From Nocardia mangyaensis (GTDB taxonomy: Bacteria > Actinomycetota > Actinomycetes > Mycobacteriales > Mycobacteriaceae): a stretch of DNA of 64,000 nucleotides. Position numbers and translations under genes: made by a program. Every line of letters starts with the position of its first letter. Within the stretch, counting starts at the first letter, position 1. The DNA lies in assembly GCF_001886715.1 (NCBI RefSeq), contig NZ_CP018082.1, positions 4,898,001 through 4,962,000 of the forward strand, in the 5' to 3' direction. The notes below the pieces were generated by a model that was given only the letters and a program-made list of their open reading frames with translations, did no database searches and was not told where the DNA came from. This document shows, one piece after another, positions 1-8,466 of this stretch.

Positions 1-759
1 CTTCTCGCCGAGATCGCGGACGTGACCGAGGATCGGGAACCAGAAATCGTCCGGGTCGATCGGCGCGGTGGTCTCGCGCAACATGATCGCGCCGGGTCCG
101 CCGGTGACGGCGTCGGAGTGCCGGACCACCTTGCCGAGGTCGGCGAGACCGATCCCGGCGGCCTCGGCCAGGCGCTGCGCCTCGGCGGCCGCGGTGAAGG
201 AGATGAAGTGGAGCAGGTTGCGCGCCAGCTTCATTCGCGTGCCGGCCCCGACCGGGCCGGCGTGCACGATGAGGTCGGCGAAGCAGCCGAAGGGGCCGCT
301 GAGCTCATCGACCGCGGCGGCGCTGCCGCCGATCATCACCGCCAGGCTGCCGCGCATCGCGCCCGGCGCACCACCGCTGACGGGTGCGTCGACGAACTCG
401 ACGTCGCGCTCGGCGCACCGGGCGGCCAGCTCCCGCGCCGTCCGGTCGCCGATGGTGGAGTGCACGGCCACCACGGTGCCCGGCGCCGCGGTGCGCAGGA
501 TACCGGCCGGGCCGGTGAGCACCTCGGTCACCTGCGCGTCGTCGACGACGGTCACGCAGATGATCCGCGCGTGCGTCGCGACCTGCGCCGGATCGAGGAC
601 CGAACGCGCACCCGCCGCGACGAACGGTTCGGTGACCTCGGCCCGGACATCGCAGACCGTGAGCCCGCCCGGCCAGTCCAGCAGCCGTCGCGCGATCGGC
701 GCGCCCATCTTGCCCAGTCCGATGAATCCGACCGGGGCGCTGGCGGATTCGGTCGTCAT
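1..759 (-). CDS. NAD(P)-binding 3-hydroxyisobutyrate dehydrogenase-like protein (3' end outside window)
   Basis: Beta-hydroxyacid dehydrogenase of the 3-hydroxyisobutyrate/6-phosphogluconate family, expected to oxidise a 3-hydroxy acid with NAD(P)+ in the cytoplasm. The 253 visible codons start with a Rossmann motif (VGFIGLGKMGAPIA, residues 10-23), then the substrate-loop signature DAPVSGGAPGAMRGSL, then GAGTRMKLARN, which holds the family's catalytic lysine and asparagine. The reading frame is open to base 1, so the C-terminal helical domain is cut off. Its ATG overlaps the stop of the upstream SDR by 4 bp, so the two are translationally coupled. Aldehyde dehydrogenase, SDR and this gene keep the order of M. 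tuberculosis Rv0768-Rv0770 (recalled). The substrate cannot be read from the sequence; a link to sterol or lipid breakdown rests on context. Confidence 0.85.
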   Translation of the reverse strand, partial: MTTESASAPVGFIGLGKMGAPIARRLLDWPGGLTVCDVRAEVTEPFVAAGARSVLDPAQVATHARIICVTVVDDAQVTEVLTGPAGILRTAAPGTVVAVHSTIGDRTARELAARCAERDVEFVDAPVSGGAPGAMRGSLAVMIGGSAAAVDELSGPFGCFADLIVHAGPVGAGTRMKLARNLLHFISFTAAAEAQRLAEAAGIGLADLGKVVRHSDAVTGGPGAIMLRETTAPIDPDDFWFPILGHVRDLGEK

Positions 760-1505
760 CGGATGATCTGCCCGCCGTCGACATTGAGGATCTGTCCGGT
801 GACCCAGCTCGCCTCGTCGGAGAGCAGATACAGGCAGGCGCCGACCAGGTCCTGCGGGGTGCCCATCCGCTTGATCGGAATGCGGGACACCATGTCCTTC
901 ACCATGTTTCCAGGCGTGACGGTCTGGGTGGCCTCGGTGTCGATGGGGCCGGGCGCGATGGCGTTCACCCTGATCCGCGAACCGCCGAGTTCGGTGGCGA
1001 GTTGCTGGGTGAGGCCGTTGATGCCGACCTTGGCCAACCCGTAGAAGCCCGAATACAGCCAGGCGGCGGTCGACGACTGGTTGACGATCGAGCCGCCACC
1101 CGCCGCGACCATCGGCTTCCACACCGCGCGCGTCACATTCAGCGCGCCGTCGAAATTCACGCCCATGAACTTCTTGTAGTAATCCCAGGGCACGGTCAGC
1201 AGCAGATCCAGCTTCATCTCGCCGTAGATGGCCGCGTTGTTGACCAGGTGGTTGATCGCGCCGAACTCGGCGACGGTGAATTCCGAGAGGGCGACGGCGG
1301 ATTCGGGGTCGGCGACATCGACGCGCCGGAATGCCGCCACGCCGCCGTCGGCGACGATCTGCTTGGCCACCTCCTCGCCGCGCTCGACATTGAGATCGGC
1401 GACGACGACATTGGCGCCCTCGGCGGCCAGCGCGGTGGCGTAGACCGCGCCGATGCCCTGTGCCGCGCCGGTGACGATCGCGGTGCGACCGGTGAAACGT
1501 GCCAT
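756..1505 (-). CDS. Short-chain dehydrogenase/reductase (SDR)
   Basis: Classical SDR of 249 residues. It shows the cofactor motif TGAAQGIGA (residues 12-20), the structural NNAA motif, the catalytic Tyr-x-x-x-Lys (YGLAK) with an upstream serine pair (SS), and the C-terminal WVTGQILNVDGG signature. The family interconverts alcohols and ketones using NAD(P)H. It is the middle gene of a three-gene minus-strand operon: 32 bp separate it from the aldehyde dehydrogenase upstream, and it overlaps the hydroxyisobutyrate-dehydrogenase-like gene by 4 bp. Its position matches Rv0769 in M. tuberculosis. The likely role is oxidation of an alcohol or keto intermediate in the same route as the aldehyde dehydrogenase, but the substrate is unknown. 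Confidence 0.88.
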   Translation of the reverse strand: MARFTGRTAIVTGAAQGIGAVYATALAAEGANVVVADLNVERGEEVAKQIVADGGVAAFRRVDVADPESAVALSEFTVAEFGAINHLVNNAAIYGEMKLDLLLTVPWDYYKKFMGVNFDGALNVTRAVWKPMVAAGGGSIVNQSSTAAWLYSGFYGLAKVGINGLTQQLATELGGSRIRVNAIAPGPIDTEATQTVTPGNMVKDMVSRIPIKRMGTPQDLVGACLYLLSDEASWVTGQILNVDGGQIIR

Positions 1506-1537
1506 GGTGTTTCAGCTCCTGTGAATGGTTCGTGCGG

Positions 1538-3007
1538 TCAGGCGGGGGTGGCGATCAACTTGGTCTCGAGGTATTCCTCGAAACCGGCGACGCCCATCTC
1601 GCGGCCGATGCCGGACTGCTTGTAGCCGCCGAACGGCGCGTCGGCGTGGTACCAGAGCCCGCCGTTGACGCTCAACGTCCCGGTCCGCACGCCCGCGACC
1701 ACCCGCTCGATCCGGTCCGGATCGGTGCCCCAGACCGAGCCCGACAGGCCGTAGGGCGATGCGTTGGCCAGCCGGATCGCGTCGTCGTCGCCGTCGTGGG
1801 CGATCACGACGAGCACCGGACCGAAGATCTCCTCCTGCGCGACGGTCGCGGTGTTGTCGAGCCCGCTGATCAGCGTCGGTTCGATGAAGAACCCGCGCTC
1901 GCGATCCGCCGGCCTGCCGCCACCGACCTCGATCCGCCCGCCCTCGTCGCGCGCGATCTCGAGATAGCGCTCCACCCGCGCCCGCTGACGCTCGGAGATC
2001 AGTGGCCCGCAGACCGTTCCGGCCTGGGCGGGATCACCGGCCGCGAGCCCGCGCAACGTACCGGCCGCCGCGGTGACCGCCGCGTCATAGGACTCGCGGG
2101 GCACCAGCAGTCGGGTGGTGAGTGCACAGCCCTGGCCCGCGTGGACGGCGACCGTGAACGCGGTATAGGCGGCCGCCGCCGCGATGTCGGCATCGTCGAG
2201 CACGATGGCGGCGGATTTGCCGCCCAGTTCGAGGAAGGTCCGTTTGAGGGTGGCCGAGGCGTCGACCAGCACCGAGCGACCGGTCCGGGTGGAGCCGGTG
2301 AAGGTGATCATGTCGACCCGCGGATCCTGGACGAGCTGGGCGCCGAGGCCGTGGTCGGACGAGGTGACGATGTTGATCACGCCCGCCGGGAAGTCGGTGT
2401 GCTCGGCGATGAGCGGCCCGAGTACCGCCGCGCACCACGGAGTGTCCGGGGCGGGCTTGAGCACCACGGTGTTGCCCGCGGCCAGCGCGGGACCGAGCTT
2501 GGCCAGGTTGATCTGGTGCGGGAAGTTCCACGGCGTGATGGCGCCGACGACACCGACGGCTTCGCGGCGGATCACCCGATGGCTGGCGACGCCCATCAGG
2601 TCCCTGGTACCGAGATCGGTTTCCCAGGTGTAGTTCTCGGCCAGGTCGGCGGCATAGGACAGATCGGCGATCGGCCCTTCGAGCTGCGGGCCGCTGGTCA
2701 GCATCAGCGGCGCGCCGGCCTCGGCGATCGTGATCGCGCGCAAGTCTTCGAGGTGTTCGCCCAGCACGTCACGCAATTGGCGCAGACAGCGCGCCCGCAG
2801 TGCCGGATCGCGCGACCACTCGGTCTCGTCGAACGCGGTGCGGGCCGCGGCGATGGCGGCGGCCATGTCGGCCGCCGAGGCGTCGGCGGCGTAGCCGAGC
2901 ACCTCCTCGGTCGCGGGATTGATGGTGGCGAAGACACCGGAACCACCCGGAATCAGCTTGCCGCCGATCAACAGTGGCGTGCCTTCGGCGGGGACGAGGC
3001 CGTTCAT
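1538..3007 (-). CDS. NAD(P)-dependent aldehyde dehydrogenase
   Basis: Aldehyde dehydrogenase of 489 residues that converts an aldehyde to the carboxylic acid. Family signatures in order: the PWNFPHQ cofactor-site loop, the NTVVLKPAP segment with the NAD-binding lysine, FTGST, the catalytic glutamate in LELGGKSA, the catalytic cysteine in AGQGCALTTR, and EEIFGPVL. A start 81 bp further upstream is open, but it would run through the operator at 3028-3043. The ATG at 3007 gives the normal family length, so I chose it. It is the first gene of the minus-strand operon and divergent from the TetR gene. M. tuberculosis aldA (Rv0768) has the same position. Expression is probably set by the inverted repeat 21 bp upstream. 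Confidence 0.9.
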   Translation of the reverse strand: MNGLVPAEGTPLLIGGKLIPGGSGVFATINPATEEVLGYAADASAADMAAAIAAARTAFDETEWSRDPALRARCLRQLRDVLGEHLEDLRAITIAEAGAPLMLTSGPQLEGPIADLSYAADLAENYTWETDLGTRDLMGVASHRVIRREAVGVVGAITPWNFPHQINLAKLGPALAAGNTVVLKPAPDTPWCAAVLGPLIAEHTDFPAGVINIVTSSDHGLGAQLVQDPRVDMITFTGSTRTGRSVLVDASATLKRTFLELGGKSAAIVLDDADIAAAAAYTAFTVAVHAGQGCALTTRLLVPRESYDAAVTAAAGTLRGLAAGDPAQAGTVCGPLISERQRARVERYLEIARDEGGRIEVGGGRPADRERGFFIEPTLISGLDNTATVAQEEIFGPVLVVIAHDGDDDAIRLANASPYGLSGSVWGTDPDRIERVVAGVRTGTLSVNGGLWYHADAPFGGYKQSGIGREMGVAGFEEYLETKLIATPA

Positions 3008-3027
3008 AGCGCAGCTCCGATATGTGT

Positions 3028-3043
3028 CTGGACAGGTGTACGG
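3028..3043. promoter_or_regulatory. Candidate TetR operator A
   Basis: CTGGACAGGTGTACGG is an imperfect inverted repeat of the CYRGACA-NN-TGTCYRG type, placed 21 bp upstream of the aldehyde dehydrogenase start. The right half departs from the consensus at one core base (TGTA for TGTC). It is the weakest of the six copies in the window. Function is inferred from position and repetition. Confidence 0.5.
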
Positions 3044-3115
3044 AATATAGTTCGGTTCACCGACCAGACGCAAGGCCATGTCGCCCACCTACTGCGTCTC
3101 AACCTGGAGTAGCAT

Positions 3116-3131
3116 CCAGACACATGTCCGA
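3116..3131. promoter_or_regulatory. Candidate TetR operator B overlapping the regulator start codon
   Basis: CCAGACACATGTCCGA has half-sites CCAGACA and TGTCCGA around a 2-bp centre. The TetR start codon (3124-3126) lies inside the site, an arrangement expected for direct autorepression. It shares the 14-base core CCAGACACATGTCC with the copy at 18926. Confidence 0.65.
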
Positions 3132-3717
3132 ACTCGCACCCACCGGCATCGAAGCAACGCGGCGACGCTTGACCGAGAAGCAGGCCGACACCGTCGACCG
3201 CCTGACCGTCGCGGCAGTCGAGGTGCTCGCACGCGAGGGCTATTCGGGCACCACGATCCGGCTCGTCGCCGCCTCGGCGGGGGTCGGCACCGCCACCGCC
3301 TACACCTACTTCTCGTCCAAGGAGCACTTGATCTCCGAGGTGTTCTGGCGGCGACTCGTCGCCCTGGCGCCCATGGAGCCGGGCGAAGCCGACGCGACCA
3401 CCCGGGTGGTCGCGGTCCTTCGACAAGTCTCGATGCTGGTGGCCGACGAACCCGCACTCGCCGGGGCGGTCAGCAGCGCCCTGCTCGGCGACGATCCCGA
3501 CGTGCGCCATCTCCGCGTGCGCATCGGCCGGGAGATCCGCCGTCGACTCGGCGAAGCGCTCGGCGCCAAGGATCCCGAACGCCTTGCCGCACTGGAACTG
3601 CTGTACTCCGGCGCACTCTTGCAGGGCGGCATGGGTTTGCTGTCGTACGCGCAGGTCGCGGACCTGCTCGACATGTGCGCCCGGCGATTGATGGCCGAAC
3701 CCGCCACCGACTGCTGA
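3124..3717 (+). CDS. TetR-family transcriptional regulator
   Basis: TetR-type repressor of 197 residues. The N-terminal helix-turn-helix covers about residues 20-65, with the family pattern TIRLVAASAGVGTATAYTYF followed by SSKEHL. The C-terminal ligand domain is variable, as usual. A longer frame from 3022 is open but would add non-conserved residues and run across both operators, so I chose the ATG at 3124. The gene is divergent from the aldehyde dehydrogenase operon and 117 bp ahead of cyp51, the position of Rv0767c in M. tuberculosis. A 16-bp inverted repeat overlaps its start, and five relatives lie at the heads of nearby operons, so it is the best local candidate for controlling the whole sterol/Mce block. 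Its ligand is unknown; a sterol or acyl-CoA intermediate would fit. Confidence 0.88.
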   Translation: MSELAPTGIEATRRRLTEKQADTVDRLTVAAVEVLAREGYSGTTIRLVAASAGVGTATAYTYFSSKEHLISEVFWRRLVALAPMEPGEADATTRVVAVLRQVSMLVADEPALAGAVSSALLGDDPDVRHLRVRIGREIRRRLGEALGAKDPERLAALELLYSGALLQGGMGLLSYAQVADLLDMCARRLMAEPATDC

Positions 3718-3782
3718 CGCGCCGAACGGCCCGCGCCCGCCGAATCAGCAGCCTTGTCGCGCCAGATCAGCCGTAGTACTGT

Positions 3783-3798
3783 CTAGACACCTGTCCAT
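3783..3798. promoter_or_regulatory. Candidate TetR operator C, upstream of cyp51
   Basis: CTAGACACCTGTCCAT matches CYRGACA-NN-TGTCYRG except at its last base. A further half-site, TGTCTGG (3803-3809), follows directly. The site begins 52 bp upstream of the cyp51 start chosen here. Confidence 0.6.
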
Positions 3799-3834
3799 AA
3801 TATGTCTGGACGGCATTCCGGGAAGGACTTCCAC

Positions 3835-5187
3835 ATGACGCTGGTCAAACCACGGCGCGTATCCGGAGGCGAAGACGACCACGGGCACCTGGCCGAGTTC
3901 CGCACCGACCCGATCGCGCTGATGCGGCGGGTTCGCGCCGAATGCGGCGATGTCGGGACCTTCGACCTCGCCGGACGGAACGTGGTCCTGCTCTCCGGCG
4001 CCGAGGCCAACGAGTTCTTCTTCCGGGCTGGAGACGAGGATCTGGACCAGGGCGCCGCCTATCCGTTCATGAAGCCGATCTTCGGCGAGGGCGTCGTCTT
4101 CGACGCACCGCCCGAACGCCGCAAGGAGATGCTGCACAATCAGGCACTGCGTGCCGACCACATGCGCGGGCACGCGGGAACCATTGCGGCCGAGGTGGAT
4201 CGGATGGTCGCGAGCTGGGACGACGAGGGTGAGATCGACTTGCTCGAGTTCTTCGCCGAGCTGACCATCTACACCTCGTCGGCGTGTCTGATCGGGGTGA
4301 AGTTCCGCAATCAGCTCGACGGGCGCTTCGCGCATCTCTATCACGAGCTCGAGCAGGGCACCGATGCCTTGGCCTACGTCGATCCGTACGCGCCGATCGA
4401 GAGTTTCACCCGGCGCGACGCGGCGCGGGTCGCCCTGGTCGAGCTGGTACAGGCGATCATGGATCAGCGGCAGGCGAACCCGCCGAGCGGCAAGGACGAT
4501 CGCGACATGCTCGATGTCCTCGTCTCGGTGAAAGACGAGAGCGGGGCGTTGCGGTTCTCGGCGAGTGAGATCACCGGCATCTTCATCTCGATGATGTTCG
4601 CCGGCCACCACACCACCTCGGGGACGGCGGCCTGGACCATCATCGAACTGCTGCGCCACCCGGCGACGCTGGCCGAGGTGGTCACCGAGCTCGACACGCT
4701 CTACGCCGACGGTGCCGACGTCAGCCATCACGCGCTGCGCCAGATTCCGAATCTGGAAGCCGCGCTCAAGGAGACACTGCGGCTGCATCCGCCGCTGATC
4801 ATCCTGATGCGCCTGGCCCGCGCGGAGTTCGAGGTGTGCGGGCACCGGATCGCACCGGGCGACATGGTGGCCGCCACCCCCGCGGTCTCCAACCGGATTC
4901 CGGAAGACTTCCCCGACCCGGACACCTTCGATCCCGCGCGCTACCTCGACCCGCGCCAGGACGACATCCTCAACCGCTGGACCTGGATCCCCTTCGGCGC
5001 GGGCAGGCACCGCTGCGTCGGCGCGCCGTTCGCGCTCATGCAACTCAAGGCGATCTTCTCGATCCTGCTGCGGGACTGGGAGTTCGAACTCGCCCAGCCC
5101 TCCGACACCTACCGCAACGATCATTCGAAGATGGTGGTGCAGCTCGAGCAGCCCTGTCGCGTGCGCTACCGCCGCAGGCAGCGCTGA
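3835..5187 (+). CDS. cyp51: Cytochrome P450 CYP51, sterol 14-alpha-demethylase
   Basis: Haem monooxygenase of 450 residues. The family removes the 14-alpha-methyl group of sterols using NAD(P)H-derived electrons from a ferredoxin. It shows the I-helix motif MFAGHHTTSGT, the E-x-x-R motif in KETLRLHPP, and the haem loop FGAGRHRCVG with the cysteine ligand. Long stretches near the N-terminus (RVSGG, HGHL, EFRTDPI, VVLLSG, ANEFFFRAGD) match my recollection of M. tuberculosis CYP51 almost word for word. An ATG at 3802 is open, but the ATG at 3835 has GGAAGGA at good spacing and avoids the half-site, so I chose 3835. CYP125 follows 18 bp later, so they form an operon. The usual redox partner is not adjacent; it is at 21004. 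Confidence 0.95.
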   Translation: MTLVKPRRVSGGEDDHGHLAEFRTDPIALMRRVRAECGDVGTFDLAGRNVVLLSGAEANEFFFRAGDEDLDQGAAYPFMKPIFGEGVVFDAPPERRKEMLHNQALRADHMRGHAGTIAAEVDRMVASWDDEGEIDLLEFFAELTIYTSSACLIGVKFRNQLDGRFAHLYHELEQGTDALAYVDPYAPIESFTRRDAARVALVELVQAIMDQRQANPPSGKDDRDMLDVLVSVKDESGALRFSASEITGIFISMMFAGHHTTSGTAAWTIIELLRHPATLAEVVTELDTLYADGADVSHHALRQIPNLEAALKETLRLHPPLIILMRLARAEFEVCGHRIAPGDMVAATPAVSNRIPEDFPDPDTFDPARYLDPRQDDILNRWTWIPFGAGRHRCVGAPFALMQLKAIFSILLRDWEFELAQPSDTYRNDHSKMVVQLEQPCRVRYRRRQR

Positions 5188-5205
5188 GCGCGGCCGGAGG
5201 ACATC

Positions 5206-6465
5206 GTGGCCACGCCGTCGCTCCCCACCGGATTCGACTTCACCGACCCGGCACTGTGGGAATCCCGCAACCCCGTCCAGGAATTCGCCGAGCTGCGCCG
5301 CACCGCTCCGGTGTGGTGGAACGCCCAAACCGACCCGCAGTCGGGGGGCTTCCGCGACGGTGGCTACTGGGTGATCACCAAACACGAGGACATCAAGACT
5401 GTTTCGCGGAATCCGGAGCTGTTCTCGTCGGAACGCAAGGGTTCGGTCATCCGGTTGCCCGGCGAGGTGACGCCCGAACAGATCGAACTCACCGGCGCCC
5501 TGCTGTTGAACATGGACCCGCCCAAGCACACCAAGATCCGCCGCATCATCGCCAAGGGGTTCACCCCGCGTGCGGTCGAGGGGTTGCGCGCGGCACTGGC
5601 CGAGCGCGCGGCGGCCATCGTGCACGCGGCACGCGCGACCGGGGGCGGCGACTTCGTCGAACAGGTGGCCTGCGAGCTGCCGCTGCAGGCCATCGCCGAA
5701 CTCATCGGGGTTCCCCAGCAGGATCGCCGCAAGCTGTTCGACTGGTCGAACCAGATGCTGAACTACGACGACCCGGAGTACGGCGACGCGACAACCACCG
5801 ACGCCTCGTCCACCGCGGCGATGGAAATCCTGGGCTACGCCTGGAACATGGCCGAGCAACGACGCGTCGACCCGGCCGACGACATCGTCAGCAGGCTCGT
5901 GCACGCCGACCTCGACGGGGAGGCACTCGGCTCCGACGAGTTCGGGTTCTTCGTCATCCTGCTGGCGGTGGCCGGCAACGAGACCACCCGCAATGCCATC
6001 ACCCACGGAATGAAGGCGTTCGTCGACCATCCCGATCAGTGGGAGCTCTACAAACAGCAGCGCCCACGTACCGCACCCGACGAGATCGTGCGCTGGGCGA
6101 CCCCGGTGACGGCGTTCCAACGCACCGCCACCGCCGACACCGAGCTCGGCGGACAACTCATCCGCGCCGGTGACCGTGTCGGATTGTTCTACAGCTCGGC
6201 CAATTTCGACGAGGACGCCTTCGAGGACCCGTTCCGCTTCGACATCACCCGCGACCCGAATCCGCATCTGGGCTTCGGCGGCACCGGCGCGCACTTCTGT
6301 GTCGGCGCGAACCTGGCCCGGCTCGAGATCGAGCTGATCTTCGACGCCATCGCCGAGGCGATGCCGGACCTGTCCCAGGTGTCGGAGCCGCAGCGTCTGC
6401 GGTCGGGATGGATCAACGGCATCAAACACTGGCAGGTCAGGTTCGAGTCGGGAACTGTGTACTGA
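5206..6465 (+). CDS. cyp125: Cytochrome P450, CYP125-type steroid side-chain hydroxylase
   Basis: P450 of 419 residues close to CYP125, which oxidises the terminal C26 methyl of cholesterol-type side chains and so starts side-chain degradation. Visible motifs are the I-helix AVAGNETTRN, E-x-x-R in DEIVRWATPV, and the haem loop FGGTGAHFCVG. The N-terminal FDFTDPA and the C-terminal RLRSGWINGIKHWQV are typical of CYP125. The start is a GTG with GGAGG (5196-5200) 5 bp upstream. It lies 18 bp after cyp51, and its TGA shares one base with the ATG of the glycosyltransferase. CYP124 or CYP142 relatives are the alternative, but the overall similarity I recall favours CYP125. Confidence 0.85.
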   Translation: MATPSLPTGFDFTDPALWESRNPVQEFAELRRTAPVWWNAQTDPQSGGFRDGGYWVITKHEDIKTVSRNPELFSSERKGSVIRLPGEVTPEQIELTGALLLNMDPPKHTKIRRIIAKGFTPRAVEGLRAALAERAAAIVHAARATGGGDFVEQVACELPLQAIAELIGVPQQDRRKLFDWSNQMLNYDDPEYGDATTTDASSTAAMEILGYAWNMAEQRRVDPADDIVSRLVHADLDGEALGSDEFGFFVILLAVAGNETTRNAITHGMKAFVDHPDQWELYKQQRPRTAPDEIVRWATPVTAFQRTATADTELGGQLIRAGDRVGLFYSSANFDEDAFEDPFRFDITRDPNPHLGFGGTGAHFCVGANLARLEIELIFDAIAEAMPDLSQVSEPQRLRSGWINGIKHWQVRFESGTVY

Positions 6466-7709
6466 TGCGGATCGCACTGTTGTCCTATCGGAGCAAGGCG
6501 CACTGTGGCGGGCAGGGTGTCTACGTCCGCTACCTGAGCCAGGGCCTCGTCGAGCTGGGCCACCGGGTGGAGGTGTTCTCCGGCCAGCCCTATCCCGAGG
6601 ATCTCGATCCGCGGGTAGCGCTCACCGAGGTGCCGAGTCTGGACCTCTATCGCGACGAAGACCCGTTCCGCACGCCGCACCCTCGGGAGATCCGTGATCG
6701 CATCGATCTGCTCGAGCTGGCCACCATGTGGACGGCCGGTTTCCCCGAACCCCGTACGTTCAGCCTGCGCGCCGCCAAGCTGCTGTCGGCGCGCGCACAG
6801 GATTTCGACGTCGTGCACGACAACCAGTGCCTCGGCCACGGTCTGCTCGACATCGCCGCACGGCTGCCCCTGGTGGCGACCGTCCACCATCCGATCACCC
6901 GCGACCGCGCGGTGGATCTGGCGGCGGCGCCGTGGCGGCGCAAGCTGTTCGTGCGGCGGTGGTACGGATTTCTCGGCATGCAACAGCGGGTGGCGCAGCG
7001 TATTCCGGACCTGATCACGGTCTCCTCGTCGTCGGCCGCCGATATCGCGGCCGACTTCGCGGTGACGCCGCAGCAGTTGCACACCGTCCCGCTCGGCGTG
7101 GACACCACCCTGTTCCGACCGCGCGAGACGCCACGGGTCCGTGGCCGGATCGTCGCGGTCGCCAGCGCCGACAAACCACTCAAGGGCATCGCGCATCTGC
7201 TGAAAGCCGTCGCCCGGCTGCGCCCCACCCACGAGGTCGAGCTGCGGCTGGTCGCCAAGCTGGAACCGAACGGCCCGACCGAGAAGCTGATCGCCGAACT
7301 CGGCATCGCCGACATCGTCACCCCGGTCAGCGGGGTGAGCGACGAGCAACTGGCCGAACTGCTGGCCTCGGCCGAGCTCGCCTGCATTCCGTCGATGTAC
7401 GAGGGGTTCTCGCTGCCCGCCGTCGAGGCCATGGCCAGCGGCACACCGCTGGTCGCCAGCCGGGCCGGTGCGCTGCCCGAGGTCGTCGGCGAGTGCGCGG
7501 CACTGGTCGAGCCGGGCGATGTGGACGCGCTGACCCGCGTGCTCGGCGAGCTGCTCACCGACTCCGATCGGCGCGACCGGATGGGCGCGGCCGGTCGCGA
7601 GCGCGTCCTGGCGCTGTTCAGCTGGGCGGCGGTCGCCGCGCGAACCGTCGAGGTCTACCAACGGGCGATCGCCCGCCGCTCCCCCGCACCACCGGGCACC
7701 ACCCGATGA
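6465..7709 (+). CDS. GT4-family glycosyltransferase
   Basis: GT-B fold glycosyltransferase of 414 residues that would transfer a sugar from an activated donor to an unknown acceptor. The N-terminal domain starts with RIALLSYRS and a glycine loop (CGGQGVYVR). The C-terminal donor domain carries PSMYEGFSLPAVEAMASGTP, the GT4 E-x7-E signature with its glutamates in YEGF and AVEA. The ATG uses the last base of the CYP125 stop (TGATG), which forces translational coupling. An upstream in-frame GTG is possible but would overlap CYP125 by dozens of bases. The neighbours are a SAM methyltransferase and an alpha/alpha-toroid protein. Coupling to a sterol hydroxylase suggests glycosylation of a hydroxylated terpenoid or lipid, which is inference only. 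Confidence 0.85.
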   Translation: MRIALLSYRSKAHCGGQGVYVRYLSQGLVELGHRVEVFSGQPYPEDLDPRVALTEVPSLDLYRDEDPFRTPHPREIRDRIDLLELATMWTAGFPEPRTFSLRAAKLLSARAQDFDVVHDNQCLGHGLLDIAARLPLVATVHHPITRDRAVDLAAAPWRRKLFVRRWYGFLGMQQRVAQRIPDLITVSSSSAADIAADFAVTPQQLHTVPLGVDTTLFRPRETPRVRGRIVAVASADKPLKGIAHLLKAVARLRPTHEVELRLVAKLEPNGPTEKLIAELGIADIVTPVSGVSDEQLAELLASAELACIPSMYEGFSLPAVEAMASGTPLVASRAGALPEVVGECAALVEPGDVDALTRVLGELLTDSDRRDRMGAAGRERVLALFSWAAVAARTVEVYQRAIARRSPAPPGTTR

Positions 7710-7734
7710 CGACATCATCCCACCAGGAGGCCCC

Positions 7735-8466
7735 ATGTTGACCGTCGATTTCGACCGCTTGGGCGTCGGCCCTGGCTCACGGGTGATCGACATCGGCTGC
7801 GGCGCGGGCAGACACTCCTTCGAGGCCTACCGCCGCGGCGCCGACATCGTCGCCTTCGACCAGAACGCCGATGATCTGGCGGAGGTGGCCGCCATGTTCG
7901 AGGCCATGGCCGACGCGTGCGAAGCGCCGGAGTACGCCAAGGCCGAGACCGTGCGCGGTGACGCCCTCGATCTGCCCTACGGCAACGACGAATTCGACGT
8001 GGTCATCGCCTCGGAGATCCTCGAGCACATCCCGCAGGACAACCAGGCCGTCATCGAACTGGCACGAGTGCTCAAACCCGGTGGCGCACTGGCGGTCACG
8101 GTGCCGCGCTGGCTGCCCGAGCGCCTCTGCTGGGCGCTCTCGGACGAGTACCACGCCAACGAGGGCGGCCACGTGCGCATCTATCGCGCCGACGAACTAC
8201 GCGACAAGATCACCGCGCGTGGCCTGCGCTACGACCATCAGGACTTCGCGCACGCCCTGCACTCACCCTTCTGGTGGCTGAAATGCGCGGTGGGCGTGCG
8301 CCATGACGATCACCCCTTGGTGAGCGCCTACCACCGTATGCTGGTGTGGGACATGATGTCCGCGCCCACGCTCACCCGGACCGCCGAGCGACTGCTGAAC
8401 CCCCTGGTCGGCAAGTCCGTCGCCCTCTACTTCACGAAACCGGTGGTGCGCCGTGCGGCCCGCTGA
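7735..8466 (+). CDS. Class I SAM-dependent methyltransferase
   Basis: Rossmann methyltransferase of 243 residues. Motif I is VIDIGCGAGRHSFEA (residues 18-32), the acidic ribose-binding position follows in IVAFDQN, and motifs II/III appear in FDVVIASEILEHI and LKPGGALAVTVP. The start is fixed by a perfect AGGAGG (7725-7730) 4 bp before the ATG. It lies 25 bp after the glycosyltransferase and its last 14 bases overlap the toroid gene. The family methylates O, N or C on small molecules; the acceptor is not readable here. It is probably a tailoring step in the same small pathway as its two neighbours. Confidence 0.85.
   Translation: MLTVDFDRLGVGPGSRVIDIGCGAGRHSFEAYRRGADIVAFDQNADDLAEVAAMFEAMADACEAPEYAKAETVRGDALDLPYGNDEFDVVIASEILEHIPQDNQAVIELARVLKPGGALAVTVPRWLPERLCWALSDEYHANEGGHVRIYRADELRDKITARGLRYDHQDFAHALHSPFWWLKCAVGVRHDDHPLVSAYHRMLVWDMMSAPTLTRTAERLLNPLVGKSVALYFTKPVVRRAAR

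Noticed and set aside
3745..6477. A 910-codon open frame on the minus strand
   Set aside because: It is antisense to cyp51 and cyp125, whose P450 motifs are unambiguous. The long frame arises from GC-rich third positions and encodes Arg/Gly/Asp-rich low-complexity text.
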